Assembly: GCA_963832305.1 (NCBI GenBank)
Contig: CAWHTU010000015.1
Location: forward strand, 1 to 64,000
Source of the DNA: Roseiarcus sp963832305
Lineage (GTDB): Bacteria > Pseudomonadota > Alphaproteobacteria > Rhizobiales > Beijerinckiaceae
DNA length: 64,000 nt
Direction: 5' to 3'
Every line of letters begins with the position of its first letter. Within the stretch, counting starts at the first letter, position 1. Position numbers and translations under genes: made by a program. Positions 1 to 8,240 of the stretch are shown here, one piece after another. The notes below the pieces were generated by a model. That model was not told where the DNA came from, searched no databases, and saw nothing but the letters and a program-made list of their open reading frames with translations.

Positions 1-196
1 GACGGCGGCGAACAGCCTGTCGAGTGAGTAGTCATGGGGTTCCAGTTATCCTAAACCGAATCAGATAATGACGAACAAGCGTTCCCGCACTATGACAAAA
101 AGCCTACAAAGATAAATTTTTTGCGCAAAGCTTGTGGATCGGAGTCTGGGGGTCGGCGCCAGGCAGGGGAAGAAGACTGGGCCGATCAGGCAGCGT
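1..196. other. Intergenic region downstream of purQ
   Basis: No gene is recognisable between the window start and the end of purQ. An A/T-rich stretch lies around positions 100-125, in contrast with the GC-rich surroundings. No strong hairpin followed by a T-run was seen on the minus strand. purL, which often follows purQ, is not within the window. Confidence 0.5.
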
Positions 197-880
197 TCAT
201 GCCGCAAGCGAAGAAAAAAGCGCACGCCCATCGACTCCGCCGACCAACGGATCGATCAGGTTTTCCGGGTGCGGCATCAGCCCGAGCACGTTGAACCGCT
301 CGTTGAAGACGCCAGCTATGGAATGGGTCGAGCCGTTGGGGTTGGTCGAGTCTCCGATCCGTCCCTCGGCATCACAGTAGCGGAACGCGACCCGTCCCTC
401 TGCCTCGATTTGCTCGATCGTCTCGTCGTTGGCGACGAAATTGCCCTCGCCGTGGGCGATGGCGAACTTGACAACCTGTCCGGGCGCGTATCGGCGGGTG
501 AACGGGCTTCGCGCGTTCTCGACCCGCACATGCTGCATCTTGCACAGGAATCGCCGTTGGGCGTTGCGCATGAGCACGCCCGGCAAGAGACCCGCTTCGC
601 ATAGAATCTGGAAGCCGTTGCAGATGCCGAGCACCAGTCCGCCGCGCGCGGCGTGGTCGCCGACCGCCTTCATGATCGGGGCGCGTGCGGCGATAGCGCC
701 GCAGCGCAGATAGTCGCCGTAGGAGAACCCGCCCGGCAGGACGACGAGATCCACGCCTGCCGGAAGCTCGCGCTCGGCGTGCCACACGATCGCGGGCATC
801 GCCCCGGTCGCCTGATTGAGCGCGCGTGCGGCGTCGCCTTCGCGATTGACGCCCGGAAAAAGAATCACCGCAGCGCGCAT
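197..880 (-). CDS. purQ: Phosphoribosylformylglycinamidine synthase, glutaminase subunit PurQ
   Basis: PurQ is the class I glutamine amidotransferase subunit of FGAM synthase. It releases ammonia from glutamine for step four of purine synthesis and works with PurS and the small-type PurL in the cytoplasm. The 227-residue protein has the N-terminal LFPGVNRE motif, the nucleophile Cys87 in GICNGFQ, and His204 and Glu206 in PHPE, which completes the catalytic triad. The length is normal for the family. purS lies 6 bp upstream on the same strand, so the two are surely co-transcribed. Identification is firm. Confidence 0.97.
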   Translation of the reverse strand: MRAAVILFPGVNREGDAARALNQATGAMPAIVWHAERELPAGVDLVVLPGGFSYGDYLRCGAIAARAPIMKAVGDHAARGGLVLGICNGFQILCEAGLLPGVLMRNAQRRFLCKMQHVRVENARSPFTRRYAPGQVVKFAIAHGEGNFVANDETIEQIEAEGRVAFRYCDAEGRIGDSTNPNGSTHSIAGVFNERFNVLGLMPHPENLIDPLVGGVDGRALFSSLAA

Positions 881-886
881 GCGCCC

Positions 887-1126
887 TCAGACGATTTCGA
901 TCGCGTAGTTCTCGACGATCGTGTTGGCGAGCAGACGCTCGCAGGCCTCCGCCAGCCTCCGTCGCGCGGCAACGCGGTCGTCGCCCTCGATCTCGATGTC
1001 GAAAATCTTGCCCTGGCGCACGCTCTTGAGCTCACCGATGGCGAGGGCTTTGAGCGCCCCCTCGATCGCCTTACCCTGCGGATCGAGCACGCCAGACTTC
1101 AAGGTTACGATCACGCGCGCTTTCAT
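887..1126 (-). CDS. purS: Phosphoribosylformylglycinamidine synthase subunit PurS
   Basis: PurS is the small subunit that bridges PurQ and PurL and helps channel ammonia in the three-protein FGAM synthase. The protein begins MKARVIVTLK and contains the VLDPQGKAIEGAL segment typical of PurS, then the LANTIVENYAIEIV ending. I start at position 1126, giving 79 residues, because this matches the usual size of about 80. A further upstream in-frame ATG at 1159 would add eleven non-conserved residues. A GGGAG ribosome-binding stretch lies just upstream of the chosen start. It is followed at once by purQ. Confidence 0.95.
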   Translation of the reverse strand: MKARVIVTLKSGVLDPQGKAIEGALKALAIGELKSVRQGKIFDIEIEGDDRVAARRRLAEACERLLANTIVENYAIEIV

Positions 1127-1148
1127 CGGCTGAGAGGCTCCCGGTCGC

Positions 1149-1613
1149 TCAGGCCGCATGCGAGGTCGGCGCCATCGCGAGAAGCGCGTAGAGCGCTGCC
1201 GGATCGCGGGTCGCGCGCAGTTGGGCGGCGACCGCGGCGTTCCGCAGCAGGCGCGCGCCCATCGCCAGCGCCTTCAGATGGTCCGCGCCCGCCGCTTCCG
1301 GTGCGACGAGCATGAAAATGAGATCGACGGGCAGGCCGTCCGGGGCCTCGAAATCAATCGGGCGCTCCAGCCGGGCAAAGACTCCGAAGATGTTCTGGCA
1401 CTTGGCCAGCTTGCCATGCGGGATGGCGACGCCATCGCCAACCCCGGTCGAGCCGAGGCGCTCGCGCTGCAGCAGCGCATCGAAGATCTCTCGCGCCGTG
1501 AGGCCAGAGACTAGAGCGGCGCGCTCGCTCATTTCCTGCAGCGCCTGCTTCTTGCTGTTCACCCTCAGGGCGGCCATGACCGCGTCCGGCTTAAGGAGTT
1601 GAGATAACAACAT
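1149..1613 (-). CDS. ptsN: Nitrogen-regulatory PTS EIIA protein PtsN
   Basis: PtsN is the terminal phosphoacceptor of the nitrogen phosphotransferase system. It regulates rather than transports, affecting potassium uptake, nitrogen and envelope stress. The start at 1613 (MLLSQLLKPD) gives 154 residues, the standard length; a longer reading to 1988 overlaps hpf and has no similarity to the family. His66 in GVAIPHGKL is the phosphorylated residue. The gene lies 11 bp after hpf on the same strand, in the conserved rpoN-hpf-ptsN order. HprK, an EIIA of the mannose type and HPr are encoded 9-11 kb away; ptsP (EI-Ntr) is not in the window. Confidence 0.95.
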   Translation of the reverse strand: MLLSQLLKPDAVMAALRVNSKKQALQEMSERAALVSGLTAREIFDALLQRERLGSTGVGDGVAIPHGKLAKCQNIFGVFARLERPIDFEAPDGLPVDLIFMLVAPEAAGADHLKALAMGARLLRNAAVAAQLRATRDPAALYALLAMAPTSHAA

Positions 1614-1624
1614 GTTCGTCCCGC

Positions 1625-2209
1625 TTATACAGCGCCCGGCGGATCGCGCGAGGCCTGTGGATCGAGCCAGCCGATCGCGCCGTCGCGGCGCCGATAGATA
1701 ACGTTCACCCGCCCGCTGCCGGCATGCTGGAAAATCATCACCGGGGCGTCCGACAGATCGAGCTCGGCGACGGCAGAAGCGACCGAAAGAGATTTGAGCT
1801 CGTCGGTTCCCTCCGCCACCACGACGGGATTGAAGCCCCCGGCAGGTTCTTCCTCGTCCTGAGGCGGCTCCACGACATAATGGGCGACTCTGCCGCGCCC
1901 GGCGCCCGGAACGCCGGCATGATCCCTGAGGCGCGTCTTGTAACGGCGAAGGCGCTTTTCGATCTTGTCGGCGGCCTGGTCGAAACACGGGTAGGCGTCA
2001 TGCCCTCGACCCTCGGCGTGCAGGCTGACCCCCGAACTCAAACGCAATGTGCAGTCGGAGCGGTAGCCGGACCCCTCGCGGGTTATGACCACATGGCCGC
2101 CAACGGAACCACCGAAGTAGCGGGCGACCGTCGCTTCGACTTTTTCCAGGACGTGCTGACGCAAAGCTTCCCCGATGTCGAGGTTCTTACCCGATACCCT
2201 CAAGGTCAT
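1625..2209 (-). CDS. hpf: Long-form ribosome hibernation promoting factor
   Basis: This is a long-type HPF that binds the 30S subunit and dimerises 70S ribosomes into inactive 100S particles during slow growth or starvation. The N-terminal domain (about residues 1-100) has the beta-alpha-beta pattern starting MTLRVSGKNLDIGEALR and a basic helix (IEKRLRRYKTRLRDH). The C-terminal dimerisation domain (about 130-190) holds the V(M)IFQHAGSGRVNVIYRRRDG motif. At 194 residues it is a normal long form. It sits between rpoN and ptsN as in most alphaproteobacteria. Confidence 0.95.
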   Translation of the reverse strand: MTLRVSGKNLDIGEALRQHVLEKVEATVARYFGGSVGGHVVITREGSGYRSDCTLRLSSGVSLHAEGRGHDAYPCFDQAADKIEKRLRRYKTRLRDHAGVPGAGRGRVAHYVVEPPQDEEEPAGGFNPVVVAEGTDELKSLSVASAVAELDLSDAPVMIFQHAGSGRVNVIYRRRDGAIGWLDPQASRDPPGAV

Positions 2210-2411
2210 CGAACGCCGGCCTTAACTTTCAAGCAAGGCGGACAAATGCGTTCGCCGCTTATTTGCTCGCCACCCACGCGTCCTCGCCACCCCCGTTCCG
2301 TTCCGCCGTGGTCGATCCCGCACGGCGTCCCGATCGCAGGTAGCGTTAGGAGCCTCGCCGGTCCGTGTCAATCGTTGTAACAACTCATTCATTTTGCAAC
2401 GAAAATTGACT

Positions 2412-3971
2412 TTAGGCCTCAACCGCGAGGGAATTGTCACGTTCGACGCGCGCGCGCGTCGGCGCCATCTTCATCTTGCGCCTCTCGACCGACGAAGGGA
2501 TTCTGAGGCTGTCGCGATATTTGGCCACTGTGCGGCGGGCGACCAGGATGTCCGCCTTGCGCAGCCGTTCGACGATCACGTCGTCGGACAGCACCTCTTC
2601 CGGGTTTTCATCGTCGATCATCTGCCGGATGCGCTGGCGAACGGCTTCGGCCGAATGGGCCTGGCCGGGCTCGCTCGAGGCGATCGCGGCGGTGAAGAAA
2701 TACTTCATCTCGAACAGGCCGCGCGGCGTCTGAATGAACTTGTGCGCGGTCGCGCGCGAGACCGTCGATTCGTGGACGCCGATCGCTTCGCCGACCATCT
2801 TCAAGTTGAGCGGTTTCAGGCCCGAGACGCCTTCGAGCAGGAAGGAATCCTGCCGCCGCACGATCTCGCTCGCGACGTTCAGGATGGTGCGTGCGCGCTG
2901 CTCGAGGCTCTTGGTCAGCCAGTTGGCGGCCTGCAACTGGGTCGAGACGTACTGCCGGTCTTCGTCGCGCCTGGCGCCGCGTCGGATCTCGGCCGCATAG
3001 ACCTCGTTGACGAGCACCCGCGGCAGCGCTCTCGTGTTGAGCTCGATCCGCCAGCCGAAATCCGGCGCAGGCGTGACATGGACATCCGGGATCGCCGGCG
3101 CGGCCGGCGGATCGCCGAAAGCGCGCCCAGGCTTGGGCTCGAGACGCCGGATCTCGGCGATCATGTCGCCCAGGTCCTCGTCGTCGACGCCGCAGGCGCG
3201 GCGCAGCAGCGGAAAGTCGCGCTTGGCGAGCGCGGGCAGGTTCTCGATCAGGGCCTGCATCGCCGGGTCGAAACGGTCGCGCTCCTTGAGCTGGAGAGCG
3301 AGGCATTCGGCAAGAGAGCGCGCGAACACCCCGGTCGGCTCGAGGCATTGCATGCGCATGAGCACGCGCTCGACGCGTTGGGCAGCGGCGCCGAGCCGCT
3401 CGGCGATCTCGGCGACCGAACCGACGAAATAACCCGCCTCGTCCAGGGCGTCGATCAGCGCGGCGCCGATGAGGCGCTCTGCCGGGTCGGCGAGGAGGAT
3501 CGCGGCCTGACGCTCGAGATGGTCGCGAAGGGTCACGGCTTCGGCGACATAGGCCTCGAGGTCGGGCGCCTCGGTGTCCGCGCCGACGCCGAGGCCCGTC
3601 CAGGCGTGGGCGCTCAAGCCTCCGTCCGGGACGGATTTGAGCGGCGGAGCGGAGCGGTCCGAATCGAAGGCGTTGTCGACCTCGGTGCCGAGATTGGCGG
3701 CGAGTTCCGCCGCGTCGGTCTCCAGCGCCTCTCCCGCCCAGTCGCCAGGCTCAGCCGGCGACTCGGCGACGCCCGCGTCGTCGAGCGCCTCAGCGTGCGG
3801 ATCCTCCCGCTCTTCGGCCCGCTCGAGCAGCGGATTGCTCGTCAACTCGTTCTCGATGAACTGGGTCAGCTCGAGGTTGGGCATTTGCAGGAGCTTGATT
3901 GCCTGCAACAGCTGCGGCGTCAGAACCATGGTCTGACCTTGCCGCATTGTCAGTTTGGCCGAGAGCGCCAT
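2412..3971 (-). CDS. rpoN: RNA polymerase sigma-54 factor RpoN
   Basis: Sigma-54 directs RNA polymerase to -24/-12 promoters and needs an AAA+ activator. The start at 3971 (MALSAKLTMRQGQTM) gives 519 residues. The glutamine-rich activator-interacting region I is at residues 1-50, including TPQLLQAIKLLQM. An acidic linker, the core-binding domain and the helix-turn-helix (about 400-430) follow. The DNA-recognising RpoN box ARRTVAKYR is near residues 478-486. A longer upstream reading to 4199 lacks similarity. hpf follows about 200 bp downstream. lptB, usually immediately upstream in this group, is instead over 8 kb away. Confidence 0.97.
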   Translation of the reverse strand: MALSAKLTMRQGQTMVLTPQLLQAIKLLQMPNLELTQFIENELTSNPLLERAEEREDPHAEALDDAGVAESPAEPGDWAGEALETDAAELAANLGTEVDNAFDSDRSAPPLKSVPDGGLSAHAWTGLGVGADTEAPDLEAYVAEAVTLRDHLERQAAILLADPAERLIGAALIDALDEAGYFVGSVAEIAERLGAAAQRVERVLMRMQCLEPTGVFARSLAECLALQLKERDRFDPAMQALIENLPALAKRDFPLLRRACGVDDEDLGDMIAEIRRLEPKPGRAFGDPPAAPAIPDVHVTPAPDFGWRIELNTRALPRVLVNEVYAAEIRRGARRDEDRQYVSTQLQAANWLTKSLEQRARTILNVASEIVRRQDSFLLEGVSGLKPLNLKMVGEAIGVHESTVSRATAHKFIQTPRGLFEMKYFFTAAIASSEPGQAHSAEAVRQRIRQMIDDENPEEVLSDDVIVERLRKADILVARRTVAKYRDSLRIPSSVERRKMKMAPTRARVERDNSLAVEA

Positions 3972-4314
3972 ACCTACCGCAAACCCTTCACCCGCGTACC
4001 CGCACGAAAACCCGCGATCGCGGCCGCGGCTCGTTTTTTGCTTCAACCGGTCCGCTTCATAGCATGACCCGGACCGAATTCGACCGCAAACGCGGCGCGA
4101 ACCTGCGCCTATCATTGTTAGCGGCGTTAGCTTTGCATCGCAACGGGATGGATTGTCCAATGACATCAATGGATAAGGCGATTGTAACGCTAGTGTCACA
4201 CTTCGAGCGAAAAAATCTGGCCGAAAATTGATATAAAGAGTTGCTTATATGTTTATTGCACGTTTCGGGTGACGCTGCTAAGAGACGCCCAAACCACGAG
4301 GGAATTTCGTTCGC
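3972..4314. other. Divergent rpoN/ahcY intergenic region
   Basis: This 343-bp gap between two outward-facing genes must carry promoters for both. It is AT-rich near 4200-4260. The clearest element is the palindrome at 4231-4250, listed separately. No RNA gene or riboswitch could be recognised by eye. Confidence 0.6.
4231..4250. promoter_or_regulatory. Palindrome upstream of ahcY, possible SahR-type operator
   Basis: The sequence ATATAAAGAGTTGCTTATAT has perfect 6-bp arms (ATATAA/TTATAT) and lies 65 bp upstream of ahcY. ArsR-family SahR repressors are known to control S-adenosylhomocysteine and methionine-cycle genes in proteobacteria through AT-rich palindromes, so this is a plausible operator. 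The match to a published consensus is from memory and not computed. Confidence 0.4.
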
Positions 4315-5726
4315 ATGACCGTCATGACCAAGACCGCCGATCACGCCGTCGCCGATATGGCGCTTGCCGCCTTCGGGCGAAAAGAGATCGCCATCGCCGA
4401 GACCGAGATGCCGGGGCTGATGGCGACGCGGGCGGAATATGCCGCAAGGCAGCCCTTGAAGGGCGCGCGCATCGCCGGCTCGCTGCACATGACGATCCAG
4501 ACCGCCGTCCTGATCGAGACGCTCAAGGCGCTCGGCGCCGACGTGCGGTGGGCCTCGTGCAACATCTATTCGACCCAGGACCACGCGGCGGCGGCGATCG
4601 CCGCGACCGGCACGCCAGTCTTCGCGGTCAAGGGCGAGAGCCTCAAGGACTATTGGGACTATACCCACCGGATCTTCGAATGGGCCGACGGCGGCTCGCC
4701 CAACATGATTCTCGACGACGGCGGCGATGCGACGCTGCTCATCCACCTCGGCGCGCGCGCCGAAAAGGGCGACGTCAAGTTCCTCGACACCGCCTCGAAC
4801 GAGGAGGAGGAGGTCCTCTACGCGGCGATCAAGGCCAGGCTCAAGTCGAAGCCCGGCTGGTACGGCAAGAACGCCGCCTCGATCCGCGGCGTCACCGAAG
4901 AGACGACGACCGGCGTCCATCGGCTCTATGTGATGGCCAAGGAAGGCAAGCTCTTGTGGCCGGCGATCAACGTCAACGACAGCGTCACCAAGTCGAAGTT
5001 CGACAATCTCTACGGTTGCCGCGAGTCGCTGGTCGACGGCATCCGCCGCGGCACCGATGTGATGATGGCGGGCAAGGTCGCGATGGTCGCCGGCTTCGGC
5101 GACGTCGGCAAGGGCTCGGCGGCGTCCTTACGCAACGCCGGCTGCCGGGTGATGGTGAGCGAGATCGATCCGATCTGCGCCCTTCAGGCCGCGATGGAGG
5201 GCTACGAGGTCACGACCATGGACGACGCGGCCCCGCGCGCCGACATTTTCGTCACCGCGACCGGCAACGTCGACGTCATCACCCTCGACCACATGCGCGC
5301 GATGCACGATCGGGCGATCGTCGCCAACATCGGCCACTTCGATTCCGAGATCCAGGTGTCGTCGCTGCGCAACTACAAATGGAACAACGTCAAGCCGCAG
5401 GTCGACGAGATCGAATTCCCCGACGGCAAGAAGATCATCCTGCTGTCCGAAGGCCGGCTGGTCAATCTCGGCAACGCCACCGGTCACCCCTCGTTCGTGA
5501 TGTCGGCTTCGTTCACCAACCAGACGCTGGCTCAGATCGAGCTCTTCACCAAGCCGGGTGAATACAAGAAGCAGGTCTACACCCTGCCCAAGCACCTCGA
5601 CGAGAAGGTCGCCTCGCTGCATCTGGCCAAGATCGGGGTGAAGCTCACCAAGATGACGCCCGAGCAGTCGAAATACCTCGGCATCCCCAGACCGGGCCCT
5701 TCAAGGAGGACCATTACCGGTATTGA
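4315..5726 (+). CDS. ahcY: Adenosylhomocysteinase AhcY (C-terminal frameshift)
   Basis: AhcY hydrolyses S-adenosylhomocysteine to adenosine and homocysteine using tightly bound NAD, and recycles the methylation by-product. The protein starts MTVMTKTADH and has the long bacterial insertion. It carries the NAD-binding glycine motif GFGDVGKG near residues 260-267, and LDDGGD and the SASFTNQTL region. As written, the frame runs on past the normal end to 5901. Dropping one frame near 5695-5698 gives GPFKEDHYRY and a stop at 5724-5726, the conserved C-terminus whose Lys and Tyr contact NAD of the neighbouring subunit. One base is therefore missing. A GC-rich hairpin directly after 5726 supports this end. 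Confidence 0.93.
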
Positions 5727-5738
5727 GGCGGACGCAAG

Positions 5739-5761
5739 AGCGCCGGTTGCTGACCGGCGCT
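5739..5761 (+). terminator. Hairpin after ahcY
   Basis: A perfect 9-bp stem (AGCGCCGGT/ACCGGCGCT) with a 5-nt loop lies 12 bp after the frameshift-corrected ahcY stop. There is no long T-run, so it may be a weak terminator or a stabilising structure between two converging genes. Confidence 0.5.
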
Positions 5762-5821
5762 GCCGCTCTGGCGAGGCCGCATTACCGCGATGCGGCCCCG
5801 TATGTTCGTACCCGCGGCGAG

Positions 5822-6757
5822 TCACTGCGATTTCATCCATCCCGAAATATGATCCATTGACCCATCGCAGTCGCGAAAAAACGTGTCGAACGTCTTCCTG
5901 AAGCCCTTTGCGATCTGATCCGCCTCGAAAGACGCAAAGTCTTCTTCGGGCGTGTAGTAGCGAACAAAATCTTGTCCCTCTGGAAGGGGCAACCAACGAG
6001 CGACGCGACGTTGCGATACGCCGTTCTCACAGCGTGCCTCGATCCTTTCGGGATACATCAGAGTCTTATTCAATCTGCTCGTTAGATCCGGCTTGAAATC
6101 GCTGACCTTGGTCCATTGCTGCAAATCCCTCATTGCATCAGGAGCGTCGGCTTTCCCGCGCTGCAACGCGAGGAGGCCCGCGCCGCCTGCGATGATCGCA
6201 AGGATGGCTGCGGCGAGAAGCCAGCGCCATGCTAACTTGGGGCTTCGCGTTGGCCTGAGTAGCCCACCGGTAAAGGCGGGCCGACCCGGCGCGGCGCCAT
6301 CGATCCGAGCGAGCGCGTCTGTCAAGCGCTCGGCGTCGGAATCGAAACGGCTATGCGCGATCTCGATACCCTGGCGGCGCGCGAGCTTCTTGATCGGGGC
6401 GGGCAGATCATCTTCCGATGGCATTGCTGCCCCGTCCACCAAAACGGGGATGACCGGCACGTTGCGATCGAGGGCGGCTTCGATCTCGATGCGGACGAAG
6501 TCATTAGCGTCATCGAGGCGGCGGCGATTGTCCTTGTCTTTGCTCGCAAGCCAGTCATGCCCGATGAGGGCAATGAGAGCGTCACATCGTCCGACCCGCT
6601 CGGACAGGACTTCAACGAAATCGCGACCGGCCGGGATGCCGTCGACGTCAATAAATACGCTCTCGCGCCCGAGGCTCGCGACGAGGCGGTCGTAGATGCG
6701 TCCGGCAAAGCCCGCCGAGTCTTCCCGCCGATAGCAAATGAAGACGCCGCCTGACAT
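5822..6757 (-). CDS. TIR-domain protein with one membrane segment
   Basis: The 311-residue protein begins with a TIR_2-type domain (about 3-140): VFICYRRED, then FIDVDGIPAGRDF, then ALIGHDWL. It also has DFVRIEIEAAL, where Glu91 or Glu93 is the candidate catalytic acid of NAD-cleaving TIR domains. A single hydrophobic helix follows at about 176-198 (WRWLLAAAILAIIAGGAGLL). A 110-residue C-terminal part then probably lies outside the cytoplasm. Bacterial TIR proteins often act in defence or NAD+ depletion, but no partner such as a STING, Thoeris or CBASS gene is adjacent. It is a lone gene converging on ahcY. Function beyond TIR is unknown. Confidence 0.85.
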   Translation of the reverse strand: MSGGVFICYRREDSAGFAGRIYDRLVASLGRESVFIDVDGIPAGRDFVEVLSERVGRCDALIALIGHDWLASKDKDNRRRLDDANDFVRIEIEAALDRNVPVIPVLVDGAAMPSEDDLPAPIKKLARRQGIEIAHSRFDSDAERLTDALARIDGAAPGRPAFTGGLLRPTRSPKLAWRWLLAAAILAIIAGGAGLLALQRGKADAPDAMRDLQQWTKVSDFKPDLTSRLNKTLMYPERIEARCENGVSQRRVARWLPLPEGQDFVRYYTPEEDFASFEADQIAKGFRKTFDTFFRDCDGSMDHISGWMKSQ

Positions 6758-6848
6758 GCTGATGTCCTCGCGCCTTAGGGGAACTAGCGCGAAAGGCCCC
6801 CGCCCTCAATGGGCTATGAATTCTCGCGGCGCGCCGTGATCCCGGTCA

Positions 6849-6866
6849 CACGGGTCAAAACCCGTG
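6849..6866. terminator. Small hairpin downstream of the hydrolase fragment
   Basis: A perfect 7-bp stem CACGGGT/ACCCGTG with a CAAA loop lies just past the 3' end of the minus-strand fragment at 6887-7105. It lacks a T-run, so termination is only a suggestion. Confidence 0.3.
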
Positions 6867-6886
6867 CGTCTTCATCGGTCGCGCCT

Positions 6887-7105
6887 TCACGGCCCCGTTC
6901 TGACGCCCTCGCTCTCGGCGCGCCCAACCAGCAGCTTCGCGTCGTCCGGCAGCAGATAGCGCTGCGCGACCAGATCGTCGGCGGCCTTCCTGAACGCGGC
7001 GAGATAGACCTCCTTCGAGGGATAGCGCTCCTCGATCGAAGGCCGCGCGATCGCCGACGTCGCCATCCGCTCGGCGCGGGTCGCGGGCGAACGATCACGG
7101 TCCAT
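6887..7105 (-). pseudogene. Fragment resembling the C-terminus of an alpha/beta-hydrolase-domain protein
   Basis: A 72-residue reading frame contains RPSIEERYPSKEVYLAAFRK and AADDLVAQRYLLPDDAKLL. This closely resembles the C-terminal tail of large secreted alpha/beta-hydrolase-domain proteins, where this helical segment follows the catalytic domain. Nothing of the catalytic part is present upstream, so it is probably a gene remnant, although a short free-standing protein cannot be excluded. Recognition is from memory of the family. Confidence 0.4.
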
Positions 7106-7236
7106 ACTCTCTCCAGGCTCAGATATATAACAAGATAGTTAAGTATAATAACTGAGCGACGTTGCAGAAAAAGGCGCCTAACCCTCTGAAAAGGAGAGGC
7201 CGCATCCAACAGCGCACCCGCAAGCGGCCATCCCCC

Positions 7237-8013
7237 TCAGGCCGCCAGCAATTCCTCGAGCCGCGCCCGCCAGGTCGCCGGGTCGTCGGCGGGGACACGG
7301 AACTGGACGCGGGCGACGCGTCCGCCGACGGCGAGGTCGAGGCCCTCGCCGTCGAGGCCGATCGCGCGCCAGCCCCCGGGCTTCAGGCCCCGGGGGGAGG
7401 CCTTGTGTCCCGCGAGCCGCGCGAGGACGGCTGCGCCGAGCGCGTTGACCTCGGCGATGAGCCGCTCCTCGGCCTCGGTCAGCGCCGCTTCGCCGGCGCG
7501 CGAAGCGAGGACGTCGGCGGGTGCGAGCGGCGCGGCGCGGCCAAAGCCGCCATTGAAATGCACGCTCTCGATCTCAAGCCGGAACATGCCGAAGTCAGCG
7601 AACCCCGCGTAGAGCGCCGCCTTCCGATTACGCTGCAAATACCGTGACTTGGCGTGCCCCGCCGGATCGGGCTCGACCCGGCCGCCAAGCGTGACGCGCG
7701 GATGGTTCAGCGGGTCGCCGCGGTCGCGGGCGCCAGTCAGCAGAAGCGAGGCGCGCGGATCGTGGGCGAGGTTCCGGGTGTGGCGCGAGAGCGTCGACAT
7801 CAAAAACAGCGGCGCGCCGTCGAAATCGCTGGCGACGCCGACCAGCGTGGTCAGGGGGCGGCCGTCCTCTCCTTCGAGCGTCGCCAGCGCGCCGGTTCGG
7901 GCGAGCCGCATCAACCGCTTGGCGTCGGCGACCGCCTCGGCACGCGCCTTGTTCGGATCGGCAGGAGCGTTCTCCATGGCGGCCTTTGGGCTTTGGTCGG
8001 ATCGCTTCGACAA
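7237..8013 (-). CDS. HugZ-like pyridoxamine-phosphate-oxidase-fold FMN/heme protein
   Basis: The 258-residue protein has a split-barrel PNPOx-like domain at about 30-165: LARTGALATLEGEDGRPLTTLV, FLMSTLSRHTRNLAHDPRASLLL and RYLQRNRKAALYAGFADFGMF. A C-terminal DUF2470-type domain (about 175-255) follows, as in HugZ-family heme-utilisation proteins. Family members bind FMN or heme; some degrade heme. An internal ATG (residue 13, MENAPADPNK) is an alternative start. It faces away from chvI across a 227-bp gap. The exact substrate is not predictable. Confidence 0.8.
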   Translation of the reverse strand: MSKRSDQSPKAAMENAPADPNKARAEAVADAKRLMRLARTGALATLEGEDGRPLTTLVGVASDFDGAPLFLMSTLSRHTRNLAHDPRASLLLTGARDRGDPLNHPRVTLGGRVEPDPAGHAKSRYLQRNRKAALYAGFADFGMFRLEIESVHFNGGFGRAAPLAPADVLASRAGEAALTEAEERLIAEVNALGAAVLARLAGHKASPRGLKPGGWRAIGLDGEGLDLAVGGRVARVQFRVPADDPATWRARLEELLAA

Positions 8014-8240
8014 GAGGCCCGAGCGCCGAACGGGTCAAGGGCGCCGTTCGGCGGCAGCGGCCCGATCGCTGGCCAACCGATCCAACTTGATGGTAAACTT
8101 GTACAATTCGCCCGGGCGCCCCATGTCGGGTCGACCGGCCGATAGGTCGCCCTTCTTGGAACACATTCAGGCGATCAATGGTTTTTTCTTTTGCCCAGCC
8201 TGCCTAATCGGCGACAGGATCACATCAAAGCGGGAGCTTC

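Noticed and set aside
4315..5901. Extended 528-residue AhcY with a novel C-terminus
   Set aside because: The extra residues are a shifted reading across a hairpin and the antisense of the TIR gene; the true conserved tail is present one frame away.
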